A stretch of 64,000 nt of DNA from Hamiltosporidium tvaerminnensis (taxonomy: Eukaryota; Microsporidia; Dubosqiidae). Below are positions 22,180-33,991 of this stretch, piece after piece; position 1 is the first letter of the stretch, and the number at the start of each line of letters is the position of its first letter. The stretch is taken from positions 682,001 through 746,000 of the forward strand of contig JAKIMF020000013.1 in the NCBI GenBank assembly GCA_022605425.2. The letters are read 5' to 3'. The notes under the pieces were generated by a model. The model was given only the letters and a program-made list of their open reading frames with translations. It was not told the DNA's origin and searched no databases. Made by a program: the position numbers and the translations under genes.

Positions 22180-24899
22180 GACTTAAAAACTGAAAATATT
22201 TATATAAAAATTAATATTTCTACTATTGGTTATATTAATCAATATTTGTAATTAAAAAATAATATTGCACTATAAATTAAATTGAATTATAAAAGCTACA
22301 AAATTATAAAATATAGAATATTTCAAATTTTATTCAAATATGAAGAAATTTATTAGCAATTCGGACAAATTAGAGAATAAATATTTATACAGATCAATAA
22401 CAAGAATTAATTAGGAATATATTATATAAAAAATGTTAAATTAAAATTAATTGAATAGATCATTTAAGTTTATTTGTTATTTTTTTGAGTTTATCTGAGA
22501 AAAATTCAAAGTATATTTTAAATATACTCAAAACCATCGTAAATGATTTGTGATAATTAGTTAGAATCGATATGCTGAAATATTATTTTAGGAAAATAAA
22601 TTATAATCTGAATTTTATAATATCTAGTTTTTTAGATAAGTAATACAAGAATAACAATTATTGTTCTCAACATATTACTTTTGAAATAAGCAAATTATTT
22701 TTATCAACAATTAAAACATAAAACTGGTAATCATTACTAATATAAAGCAATATAAATTAAGTTTGGTATTTTACTCATGTAATTGATTTCTTACGAGAAA
22801 GTAAAAAAAACTGATTTATAACATATTTAATATTCTAAAAATTCGATATAAATCAATGCTAAAAAGATATGAAACATCATATAATAAAAAAATACAACAT
22901 GCATATAGCTTATTAGTTGTTTATCTTTTTTTCATTTCGAATTTTAAATTCCTAAGTATAAATTATATACATTTTGCCATATAATTAGATGAGAATATAT
23001 AATTTTCATTTAAATATGGATTTAAATACAAATTTTAATGTTCTAGCTATATTTTCTAACTTCTTGTGTCACGATATAAATTATTTCCCCTTGATTAATT
23101 AATGGCAAATTTTGTTCAAAAACTCAGATATAATATTTCAAAACAATATTAGATATTAAACTTAAAACAAACCGAGAAGATTAACTTCTAAAAAACGAAT
23201 AAGTTATGGTGATCTAAGAATAAAGATTAATTATTATTTTGGTTTTTAAAGGGAAAAATAATCTTTTTTTTCTAAGTTTTTTTAATATACAATAGTAGTG
23301 TTCTAAATAGGCGGATTAGGAATAAAAATATCGTTGTTTAGCTTATTATATTACTTTTACATCACTTGCTAGATTCTATTCTTATAAATCTTATTTTACT
23401 CTAAATATTCTTTATATAATCAGGTGATATCGGGGCAACGACAAAGGCAGTGCACATTTAGATATTTAATTATTCGCAAAATATATAGAAAATAATAGTG
23501 TCTTGATTATGAATATTAATTTTCACAGTTTTTTGAATTTGTTCGAAAACCTTTCACAACTAATAATAATGTGAAGAAAAACAATATGAAATACCTCGAA
23601 ACCTTAAATATGTTATTTCTAATTATCTATCAAGCCTTTTAGTACGGTTTAAAAATTTTAGTAAATCTTAAGAAGAATATTTTTAAATATTTTTTAAACT
23701 CTTTTAGCGTTTCTTTAAAATCCGAAAAAAATGCCGTTTAGATCATCTGGTTTATATGTTTGCTTTAAACCGTTTTACTTATACATAATCAGCATTGAGT
23801 AGAACTAATATGAAACTATTGTCTGTAGAGGTATTTATTTACTCGAAAGTACTCAAAATTTATCAGACTCATTTTCTCTGATCGACTACTAGGCTTGGAA
23901 TAGGGCGAAAATATTGATAAGACCTAAAAAAAGCTGATAATACAAATATTAATAGCTGAATAATATATGCTCGAAAACTATATACTACCAACAAGAAAGA
24001 CTTATGAATTAAGTAGGAATGAAATCAAAGAACTCAAAATATCTAGAATATTATCACAATCCACAACTTTGGTCAAATTAAACTTAAAAAGATAAAATTA
24101 AGAAATTTGTAAGTTAAACAAGAAGAGAACGAATAAAACAAGCAAAAAAACAAACCGGTATTAACTAAGTTTCATTCTAAAGCTTCTACTAGACAATTTA
24201 CTAATGTCACTACTAAAAGTAAATTAGTTTATATTTTTCCCCTTATCATTTATAGGCTGATACATTCAATAAACCTTTTGTTTCGAGTAATATAAAATTA
24301 TGAAGTACTTTGATATGCTTAAAAAAATTTAGTTCAAAAAAGAGAACTGTAGTTTTTGTTTTATTTCTTTGGTTTATACACCATGCCATGAAAAAAAAAA
24401 TTCTTAGGAAAAACCGCTGCAGCAGTCTTAATGCTTAGTAAAAAAAAGATTTAAACAGATGAACTAACAGAAAAAATGGTACAAACCAAATATGAAAAAC
24501 GGACAAAGAAACTTAAAACCTTTGGAACAAATTATAAGAATGAAAGAGTATTGGTTTTAGCGAAAACAAGGACTATAAGAGCAATATATCCGGTTAAGAA
24601 ATAGATATTAGGTAGCAAGACTAAAAAATTTTAGGCGAAATAAACTGAGGAAAAGGAACAAGAGAATATAAAGAAAATCAAATATTACAAAAAATTTATA
24701 GAGAGCGGTGATAACTAGAATAACCCGGCTATATCGCGGTAAAAGATAGACAGAATTTCATAAAAAACAAATTATAAAACATTATCTTCCCAATCAAAAA
24801 TATACCTGTCTAAGATGTTAAGAATATTGTTTTACAGCGAAAAACCGCCACCTAAACTATCTAATATTGATGTAGTAAAGGAAAAATAAAATTACGAGA
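22180..24899. other. Gene-free stretch leading into the Helitron remnant
   Basis: The part to about 23,300 is plain AT-rich DNA. From about 23,420 the composition shifts towards that of decayed coding sequence. Lys/Arg/Gln-rich fragments around 24,470-24,700 on the plus strand could be the N-terminal part of the Helitron protein, but I cannot align them with confidence. I did not find a Helitron 5' end. Confidence 0.4.
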
Positions 24900-27800
24900 T
24901 TAGAAATTAGAGGTGACGTTTTAAAATTTTATGATGTAGAAGATGCAAAATTCAATAAATTCTCATGAGTTATAAGATCATAAAAGTATCATTTGCTTGG
25001 ATTTCGATTGTGCAATGTTAAAACGTTCTCGGGGTTTTTATTTTTTTGCTGTATTCGTTGACCATTCACCATCTTTGGATTACTAAAATACGTTGAGGAA
25101 CTAAGCCAACAATTAATCAACTATAAATTTTTGATGATGAAGCAGCTAACAATGAAAGAATAAACGAACAGCAAAAAAGACATATTGCGTACTTATAATT
25201 GAAAAATTATTCGATGCTATGAAGACAAATCATTTCGCAGGTGCTTTAAAATGATCCATGAGGTTCAAAAGACGATAAATAATAAAGATAAAAGTCAGAG
25301 ACGGAATTATTATAGTAATAGGGCAAAACAAAAATACTGATTCGAGAGGATATAATGTTCACCGTGATGATGAAGTGGCTATTGATTTCGTGGGCGGTGA
25401 CGGCGAACTCCTATTGTTAGAAGCTAATTTCTGCATCTTAGATAGGAAGATATATTCATTCCAAAAACACGCAGTGTAGACTAGTGGCATAAAAACCTGT
25501 GTGTTTAAATTTACTTAATTTTGTTTCTATATATAGAACAAACCCAAGGGCCTAAAATTGCACTATATAATACAAAAAGAACAAGCGATGAACACCCAAA
25601 AATGTTACATTAAAACACATTTTTTTTTTACTTGCAATCGAGAACAAAACTCAACCAAATTCTAAGAGCAAGGAGATTGACTCATTATGTAGTATCTACA
25701 TATAGCGAAACCAAACAAAGAATTTAAATCACTCTAAAATTCAACATAAAGAGCTTCAAGCAGAAAGTAAAATATTATATTCGACATCTCTCAAAAGAGA
25801 TATTACAGGTAAAATTTCTTCGAGAAACCGAACAATTTGGCCTTCGACATTTTCAGAAAGCCCTCGAAATATGCAGCAAAAGTTTAAAAATTCTATAATG
25901 ATAGTTATAAAGCATGAAAAGCCAGAGTTTTTTTATTATGATGACCTGCAATCCAAAATATGCTGAAATTTGTGAAAATCTCGATAAAACTGAAAAACGC
26001 AAGAACCGGCCTGATTAGGTACATAGAATTTTTAGGCAAACACAGATATTTACAAATAGAATATAGCAAAAAATGAAATTTCTGGTAAGTAAAAGCATAT
26101 TGCTATGCCATAGAATCTGAAAAAAAAGGGTACCCCAAGCTTAAATTTTAATTACATAAGAAGAAAATATTAACAAAGCGATACTAAAACAACAGATCTG
26201 ATCGTATCTGCGGAACTTCCTGATAAATAAATCAATCCTGAAATATTTGGTATAATAACAAAAAATAGGATTCATAGTCTATCTGGGACTTCTTCATATT
26301 CATCTGAATGGTTAATTTTTTTTTTCAAGAATCTAGTGTTTTAAATATAAACGAATACCCTTTTTATCGTATGAAAAATACCGATCGAGTTAAATTTAGA
26401 TAAAATATATCGATAATAACAGAATGGTTCTTTATAACCTATATTTAGTCAAAATATGGTTGTAATATAAATATTGACGAATATGTTTCATTTAAAAATG
26501 AAAATATAAATCTATACTTAAGAGGAATTTGATCGTGCGAATATAAATTTTATACTCAATGAAATCAAAATACACAAATATTCAGGTATCTAAGCTTTCA
26601 CGAAGCAGTCTGAAGAATATTTAAATTTTCTAAGTAAGAAAAAACCCAAATCATTAAAAATAGTTGTTCCTCATGAAGGAGAAGAAAATCTATCATTTGA
26701 AATGACGAATACAAAAATAAAAGAAGCCATTTATGCAAATAGACCCAGCAGGTTTAAAGCTTGGTTTAAACTTAATATAAACCAATCTGTACTAATATTA
26801 ACAATATTACGAAATACTCGAAATTTTTTTCAGGGAAGATTATGCGAGGATACTTTGAATTAGAAACTTTTAAGATGTATTGAAAGAATTATACTTAAAG
26901 CATATTAAATTCCAAAATTTATTACTTAAGATTTTTTTTAAATCTGGTGCTGATGATTCGAACATTTGAGGATCGTTTGAAGAAACCCCATATAAATTAT
27001 TTTTAGACAGCGAGCACAAAAATATTGATGATGAATAAAAAGCTTGGAACAAAACTTTGAACGATACCGGAACATGAAAATATTAAAATCAGAGATTTAT
27101 TCACTACTTCTTCCCTTTGGTGATTTTAAAATATTTCAAACTATTATAGGATAGAAAAGATACTCTTTTCGAAAACTACTGTCTCTTTTGCCTGCATATC
27201 TTTGAATATTTACGTAAATTATGCATTTCGTAATATAAATAAAGTTTGCATTCAAAAAGAAAACGCTGAGCGAATTTGGATCACAGAACCTACACGTAAT
27301 ATTTCTACACAATATATTTTACTTAAGAGAGAGGATGATTTTAAGTCAAAGAACCTTTAAATGAAGTGCAAAAATTGCATTCGATAAAATTATGAACACA
27401 GTAAAATCACAGCTCTGAAGAAAAAAGACTTTTTTTAGACGACCCTGAGGCAGTGGAAAAACTTATCTTTCTCAAATGTTGTATTATGTGATAAAATGAG
27501 GTGCCAAAACTGTTATTTCGGTTGTTTAAATAGGAATAGCACAAAATTGTTACACAAAGGAAGAAAATTTCATTTATGACTTTAAGTTTAGCGGATTCTT
27601 TATGAAACATTCATGTGTGAAATTAAACTAAATTCAAGCGAAAGGCGAGAAATAATGAATCCTCTTTACTTATATTAGATTAATCCAGGTGACCTGGATT
27701 TCTCCTTATAAAGTATTGAGAGATATTGAATGTAAATCCCGATTGTAGTTTGGCGGAATTATAAAACCTTTAGAGAGAGACAATAGAGAATATTTCCGTG

Positions 27801-28700
27801 TGATATCTGGAGCTCAGGTATCATATGTTGTTAAATACAGCTTAAAATTATGTTCATTATGGAAAAATCTTAAAATATTGATACTTTGTAACAATATACG
27901 AGCGAAATACGAATATATAGTGTTTCGCTTATTAAGCTTGGCAATGATTATCTCATGAATAATGATGGTCTAGACAAAAATTCTAAAAAAATCTCATTTT
28001 ATATTATTCTTTTGATAATATCAAATATCATTTGGCAAAGCTTTTAGAAAAAGACGTTTATAACTTTTCTGAAAAATTGATTCTTATTCATACAATGAAG
28101 GAGGTAATAAAATTAGACGATAGTACTTAATTTTTTTAAGGCGGGGAAAAAACTTTTCTGAATACAGATTATTTTTCGGTGATACAAAGATGTGATGGGG
28201 ATTATCCTTGGATTTTTAAACAGCCTCACGCCCTCGAAACTCTTATCGTGCTCTAAATCTTAAGTAAGGCACTATTGTTATGCTTAATGGATATTTTAAC
28301 CAAGAAAAGAGGCTTTTTAAGCATACTAGGCCAATCGTATGGGAAATTAAGCCGAATCAAACATAGCCGAATTATGGACTGATCTGGCCAAAGAAGATGC
28401 AATATTTAATCGGAGAAATGATTTTACATTAGTTCAGGGTTTTCAAGGCAACTTAAACGAAGATAATTTTCAGTATATTTAGATTTGCCATGGCGATTAA
28501 CAAACCCCAGGATCAACTTTAGAAATATTGGTATTTTTCTACTAATCTTAGTTTATAGCCACATGAAACGTTATGTTGCCTTTTCCAGAGTGAGAAGCTC
28601 AATTGATGTAAAAGTTTTTGATACAGATACCACTGAGCAAGGCTGAATTTTACCAGGAATAGACAAAATATTTACCGAAAAATTGTGTATAAAGCGGTTT
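24900..28700 (+). pseudogene. Decayed Helitron Rep/helicase gene
   Basis: No long frame survives, but fragments in all three plus frames match the Helitron protein in the right order. Near 25,345 is a YNVHRDDEVA segment of the N-terminal domain, and near 25,820-25,880 come WPSTFSESPRNMQQ and the helix after it. Near 25,940 stands MTCNPKYAEICENL, matching the TCNP signature. Near 26,100 is YAIESEKKGYPKLKF, where the HUH histidines of the Rep site are lost. Near 26,195 is VSAELPDK. The helicase half follows: GSGKTYLSQML (Walker A, 27,449), and the motif VI region RYVAFSRVRSSIDVKVF (28,568-28,620). Helitrons move by rolling-circle replication. Stops and frameshifts throughout, and the loss of HUH residues, show an inactive copy. 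I did not locate the terminal hairpin and CTRR end. Confidence 0.85.
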
Positions 28701-29479
28701 TAGACTCCAAAACATGCATGTGATTAAAGTCTTATAGTATTTTTTAAATAAAATAATTTTACGAATTCTAAAAGTTTTATTTTTTAAAATACAAAACATT
28801 AAAATTCATTCATCTCAACTCATTAAAATATAATTTGTGTAAATTTAATACAGAGATAAAATAAATGATTACATTCCTTTTTTTGTGCTTTATATTCTTA
28901 GCCCGAATAATATATTGAAATTTCGTAATGATTCATAAATTACATATTCTCTATAATTCTATTTCTAATATTCAAAATACTTCGTTTAGGATTTAAAACC
29001 TCTTTATATTTTGAAAGTATTGTTGATAAGTAGGCATCTTAACAACATATAACAAAATAAATGTAAATTTTGTATCATGTTTGTATTCTTAATTCAAATT
29101 TAGATTTTTTTGATATTCGATGGAGACAGTTTACTGGCTGTATGGCGCGTAATCAAAAAAATTTAAAGTGTAAATTAAATGATTGAAAAACAAAGTATTG
29201 ACCCATAATTGAAAAAAAATAAAACAAATATAAAGCTATGATCAAGTAAAGTAAGTAAAACTGGATTGCACTAAAAAAGCCTTATTGCAATTATTTACTT
29301 AAAAAGGATGAATATAATCACAGCAAATACATTTTTTTAAATTTTCTAAATATTTCTTACATTACTTATTCCGTTCCTCTTTTACCTCTCAGTGTCGAGA
29401 ATGAACAATTGGAAATTTTCCAATTGCTTCTTTTAATCTGTTGTAACCCAGAATTATAGGGGTTGGTCGCTAGATCCAA
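28701..29479. other. AT-rich spacer after the Helitron remnant
   Basis: No gene is seen. The Helitron 3' terminus (a hairpin followed by CTRR) should lie here or may have decayed. I could not identify it. Confidence 0.4.
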
Positions 29480-29580
29480 TGTGGTTTACATCTCACTAAA
29501 ATGTCAACAATGATTTTCGCATCAATTTACCACATCTATTGACAACTAGATGGTTTTTAATGTGGTTATCCTCTCTCCAT
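29480..29580 (-). mobile_element. Degenerate fragment of the ~730-bp dispersed element
   Basis: About 100 bases match the 5' end of the element in reverse orientation. The words GTGGTTT...TCAC, ACAATGAT and GTGGTTATCCTCTCTCC occur at the same spacing as in copy A. Identity is visibly lower than among copies A to D, so this is an older insertion that lost its 3' part. Confidence 0.6.
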
Positions 29581-30411
29581 ATGAAATAAAGCTCTACATA
29601 CTTTAATTAAAACAAATAATCAATTCTTGATCTTTTACAATATCTAGTTAAATTATAAAATATTTGCTTCTACAGAAAGGAAAATACTAAACAATAAATC
29701 ATAAAAACACTGTAAATTATGAGAAATATAATAATCAAATAATTATGTAATTAAGAACTACAGAAGTCCAACAATGAGTCACAAATTAATACATTGTTAC
29801 ATCCAGATTTGATAATTCTTAAGCTAACATAGTCTTTCTACAAACTATATCTTTATTTTTTTAAATTTGTTTATCTATTAAAGATAAATTTTATTTAAAA
29901 ACCAAACTTTAAAGACAAATGAATTTGTAGTTTGTTTAGTATTTCGCGGATTAGCGTATTTAGGATATCAATTTACTTCCCAATCTGGAATAAATTACTT
30001 TTAATCTTTCTATTTTCGTAAAGAGTAAGATAAATAAGATATTAATAAAATCCAAGTATAAAGAGAAATGCATATTTTTCTTAGATTAAATCTTAGCTAG
30101 ACTATCTTTAATTATATTAGCATTTTCTAATTTCGTTGGAGTAATTAAATTCTCTCTCGAATGAAGAAAAAAAAGCTAAAGCACTATTGTTTGATGTATA
30201 AACATTCAAATAAATTCAATATTCAAACTATAGAATTATTTAAAAGAAATATTAAAAAGATAAAGTATTTTAAGGAAATTTAAAACTATGTCTTTCATAT
30301 TTTCAGAAGAGATCTGATTTCCGAACAATTTTAATTAAAATACAGAAATCTTTTTGTGTTACCAAATATTTTTTTTGATATAAGATTTTGTTTTTTTTAG
30401 AAATATGAATA
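29581..30411. other. AT-rich spacer
   Basis: I see no gene or repeat that I can support between the degenerate fragment and copy B. Confidence 0.5.
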
Positions 30412-30424
30412 TTCAATGTCTATA
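30412..30424. repeat. Left target-site duplication of copy B
   Basis: The 13 bases TTCAATGTCTATA occur here and again at 31157-31169, exactly outside the ends of copy B. This marks the element's boundaries and its mode of insertion. Confidence 0.85.
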
Positions 30425-31156
30425 GGGTGGAGGGAGGATAACCACATAAAAAACTTTCTGCTTGGCAATGAGTGTGTGAAACTGGTGTGAGGTCATTGTT
30501 TGGATTTTTGGTGGGAATAAAACCACACTACATCTTCGGTTGTTCCATGGGAGTTGTTATGAGGAGGAGAGGTCTAAGAAATGGAGAAACTTTTTCTACA
30601 AATTTATTTGTAGTTTTTTATGTAACCAGATTGCAGACCGCAGCTGAACATGTAGGTAATTGCCATGTAAAAGCATGGAAACCTAGCCTTGCTCACTCGG
30701 GTTAGAAGACTTAGCACCTGGGAGATATAAAACAAAAAACCATTAAAAGCCTGGAGAGCTAAGTAGCAGGTTATACCTGTTGGTATGACATTGCACTGTC
30801 TAGGTGGACCCCATGTAAATCTCTGAAATATATCTTAGCTAGAAGTTTATTGGGTTCAGAAAGTGTAGAGTAAGTGGGAATGCTGCATAGTCTTGGGGGA
30901 GCCCAGGGGGGGCTTCGGCCTTCGATCACACTCCATGCAACGGACATTAACGAACTCCGGGCAACTGCCTCGCCTATTAATTAGGTTCTACACACCTGAT
31001 AGATGAAAGGCTTTGGGACGTAGGTATCGCAGGGGTTACCGATGGAGTGTTGGGGTAGCAGCATTTATGTTAAACCTAGAACTGCGTTAATGTCATAAAA
31101 ACAAATATAACACTTGCCACTATTTTAAAAAGATGTGATACTTTTAAATAAAGGTC
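30425..31156 (+). mobile_element. Dispersed ~730-bp element, copy B with target-site duplication
   Basis: This is the best-delimited copy: 732 bases flanked by perfect 13-base direct repeats. It begins GGGTGGAGGGAGGATAACC and ends CTTTTAAATAAAGGTC. It has no inverted or long terminal repeats and no poly(A) tail beyond AAATAAA. A 13-base duplication is longer than most DNA transposons or LTR elements make and typical of target-primed reverse transcription, so a SINE-like or other non-autonomous retroelement is the favoured reading. Its body is G/C-rich by local standards and contains potential stems, such as the block around 30,890-30,930. I found no tRNA-like box A/B pair at its 5' end and do not recognise a 5S or 7SL relation. 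The source of mobility is not in this window. Confidence 0.88.
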
Positions 31157-31169
31157 TTCAATGTCTATA
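31157..31169. repeat. Right target-site duplication of copy B
   Basis: This is the second copy of TTCAATGTCTATA, immediately after the 3' end of the element. Confidence 0.85.
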
Positions 31170-32695
31170 TATTAGATATAATTAGTAAAAAATTCCTTTG
31201 TTTTGAATCTTAAATTTTTAAAATTTAGATAATCATTTACATGATATATTAGTAAGATGGTATAAGAATTAGAAGAACACATTCTTGTTCCAAATACTAT
31301 CTTATTTAAGATCTAAACTCAAAATTAACCTGATATGCATTATTATGAAATATTCAACCACATGCTTACAATAATACTTCAATAAAGAGTAATATGAGCA
31401 ACCTTATATATACTTGTAATCGTGTTCTACTTATAATATTTTATTATCTTAAATTAAAAGAGATATGTTGCAAATGATGATATAGCAAATCTTAATAATT
31501 TGAATGAGATAATCAATTTATACACAAGATCATACAACTGAATTATTTTTATTTATTATAATTAGTATTTTATTAGTATTCGAACAATGAATTGAAAATT
31601 GACTTTTCTTAACAAAATATATGTCCAATAATTATAAATCGTAACTGCTTTGAAAGTATAATGAATCATAAGTGAAATTTTCTTGGTTTTTGGTGGAGAG
31701 ATCAGACACTTTAATAAATTTTCTTTATCAAATGCTTTTCTCAGAAGAAAATACAAATCTATTTGATTAAATAGAATCATTACATTTTTAAAGAAAAGAT
31801 ATCTTAATATGATAAGGAAAAAGTGTTTAAGATGCATTCTGGAACTGATGGCTCTTTCCTCACGTATGGAACACAGTCCACTGGCGAATAAAAGCTTAGT
31901 TAATTATAGGCGTTCCAGAGATATTTTCCTTTTGACTGGTTGGTTGTCAGGCTAGCGCAAACTCTCTTCTTCGAAAGATAAAGAGTGCACTGACCGGGGA
32001 ACAGACCTTAACATGCATCTTCAACCACTGAAAAATATTGGAATCTACAGAACATTGACTTGATTCAAAACACAGTGCAAATATGTGTGTTCGCACTAAT
32101 TAGAGGCAATAATTGTATACATATTGAAATATAAAGCATTCATAATAAATAAGAAATTTTAAGCGAATTGAGTAAATTTAAATTATAATATAAAAAATAT
32201 AGGATATTGGAACAAATGATAAGGAATTATTCAAAAGAATTAAATCAATAAATCATTTGCTTATTTATATTTTATTTAAAATGTTAAATATCAGATATTT
32301 TATACTCATCTTAAATAATAACATTAAAGATAATTACAATGTTAATTTGTGTGTTATTTTTTTTTCTTTGATTTTCTAGTTTATTGATGAATCAAAAAAA
32401 CTTTGATTTAATATTTCCTAATATAGAAAACAGGCTTGTTCTAGAATCAAACCATAGAAGTGGATTCAAATTCTAGAAAAATTAAAATAATCGGAAAATA
32501 ATAAGAATTATGATCGGCGAGTTTCAAATATAAATCAATTTATCTTTAATTTGTATATTTTTAGATAAATTAGGATAAAATTTGATTTTAAAGTATAGAT
32601 TATTGATGTTTATTACAAAAAAGGAAATTATTTTGTAGAAAGAAGATTCTTTAGAATTTTATAAAACTATATAAAGGCGGAAAAATTGAGGTTTT
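31170..32695. other. Spacer with a G/C-richer island at about 31,835-32,110
   Basis: Most of this interval is AT-rich and empty. An island of roughly 270 bases stands out by composition. On the minus strand it gives overlapping coding-like fragments that run into a 91-codon frame (31562-31837). One fragment contains CVPYVRKEPSVPEC, another CSIREERAISSRMHL. I recognise no family. It may be a decayed gene, a fragment of another repeat family, or a structured RNA. Confidence 0.4.
32668..32675 (+). promoter_or_regulatory. TATA-like element upstream of the Pro/Cys-rich protein gene
   Basis: TATATAAA lies 20-28 bases before the ATG at 32696 and is followed by GGCGG, a rare G/C cluster in this region. 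The short distance would suit the very short leaders of microsporidian mRNAs. Confidence 0.35.
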
Positions 32696-33991
32696 ATGAT
32701 TTTTTCAAGTTGGAAAGTGATTATACTATTTTGTATTGCGATTGCAGCAGCTCAAAATGTTGTGATTATAAAAGGAAAATGTGGTGTTAACCCAGCAGAT
32801 ATCTGTAAAGCAAATGGATATGAAGGTGTAGTTGCGAACGGTCAAAATATTCCATATTTAATGGAAATGCTCAATAATAATAAATTTGCCTCAGCCGGTG
32901 TGTCCGGATGGAATGATCATTTAGGAAATTTTGTATTGAGAAATAATGGAAGTTTAGCACCATTCGAACCATTAACCAATAATTCAGAATATGCATTTTG
33001 TGTTGGCCCATGTCCTTGCCCAGAAAGACCCTTTCCGATTGGTTATAGACCATCTCCGCCTAATCAACCAATGCCGTGCCCGCCAATGCCAGTTCCACCC
33101 ATGCCATGCCCGCCAATGCCATGCCCGCCAATGCCATGTCCACCAATGCCATGTCCACCAATGCCATGCCCGCCAATGCCATGTCCACCAATGCCATGTC
33201 CACCAATGCCATGTCCACCAAGACCTTTTCCGCCTATGCCTTTTCCGCCTATGCCTTGCCCGCCTATGCCTTGCCCGCCTATGCCTTGCCCACCAAGACC
33301 TATTCCCTGCCCGCCTAATCCTTGTTATCCGAACCGACATAAGAGACATCATAAAAAACATCACAGAAAACATGATTCGTGTAGTTCATCAAGCAGCAGT
33401 AGCTCTTCTGATTCAGATTGTAAACCATGTCACCCAAAGAAGTCACATTGTCCATCATTATCAAAAAAACATTGCAAAGTAAAGAAAGGTCCGTTTAAAT
33501 GTAAAGGAAAAGGTGATGTTACCCGTTTAGAAGTTGATAAAATGTTTTGTTCTAAGACATTCATCTACAATCCAAGAGAACTTTTCTGTGGAGATAAAAT
33601 AAAGGTCAGAGAAATTGTAAGCAAAAATACTAATGTTTGTAAAGATATTCTCTTGCAACCACTTTTGTTTGGTAAACATCGTGAAGGAAAATTGTCATAT
33701 CCAGCTCTTCTAAGATTCCCCTGTTTCTTGATCGAACTTATTAAGGCTTTATGTGAAAGATGCAAGATATATAGGCCATGTCTTTATATTGATAAGTGTA
33801 ATAGGCTATATGTATTGATACATAAGAAATTATATTGTATTAAATTCATGAAAAACGTCCAATACTTCAGACCAGAAACCGCTAAATGCTTTAAACTTGT
33901 TCCGATTAGCAGAAGAAAAACATGTAAGCTCATACAATCTGGATTATATGGGATAGTCTTTGATCCTAATGCCCCGCAGTGTTGTGCATAA
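32696..33991 (+). CDS. Secreted Pro/Cys-rich repeat protein, spore-wall or polar-tube candidate
   Basis: The 431-residue product begins with a signal peptide (about 1-19, ending AIAAAQ). Residues ~25-105 form a compact domain with Cys-Gly, a central Trp and a final AFCV. This is loosely reminiscent of small lectin-like domains of fungal secreted proteins. Residues ~108-210 are a collagen-like run of the pentapeptide MPCPP and relatives (FPPMP, PRPFP), encoded by a 15-base minisatellite. A basic His/Lys stretch with a run of serines follows (~212-245). The last ~165 residues are Cys- and Lys-rich, with about a dozen cysteines. Signal peptide, Pro repeats and many cysteines are shared by polar tube and spore wall proteins, which are disulphide-linked. 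I cannot assign it to a named PTP or SWP family. A TATA-like box precedes the gene and AATAAA follows within 15 bases of the stop. Confidence 0.85.
   Translation: MIFSSWKVIILFCIAIAAAQNVVIIKGKCGVNPADICKANGYEGVVANGQNIPYLMEMLNNNKFASAGVSGWNDHLGNFVLRNNGSLAPFEPLTNNSEYAFCVGPCPCPERPFPIGYRPSPPNQPMPCPPMPVPPMPCPPMPCPPMPCPPMPCPPMPCPPMPCPPMPCPPMPCPPRPFPPMPFPPMPCPPMPCPPMPCPPRPIPCPPNPCYPNRHKRHHKKHHRKHDSCSSSSSSSSSDSDCKPCHPKKSHCPSLSKKHCKVKKGPFKCKGKGDVTRLEVDKMFCSKTFIYNPRELFCGDKIKVREIVSKNTNVCKDILLQPLLFGKHREGKLSYPALLRFPCFLIELIKALCERCKIYRPCLYIDKCNRLYVLIHKKLYCIKFMKNVQYFRPETAKCFKLVPISRRKTCKLIQSGLYGIVFDPNAPQCCA

Noticed and set aside
30472-30705. A 77-codon frame in copy B, with an equivalent in copy A (1890-2123)
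   Set aside because: About 69 of 77 residues agree, but the frame begins with GTG, has no upstream in-frame ATG, and is broken in copies C and D. The similarity follows from the DNA similarity of the two copies, so I treat it as part of the element and not as a gene.
30850-31080. Possible rRNA or tRNA fragment inside the dispersed element
   Set aside because: The G/C-rich body suggested a structured RNA origin, but I could not match it to conserved rRNA segments or find tRNA box A and B at plausible spacing.
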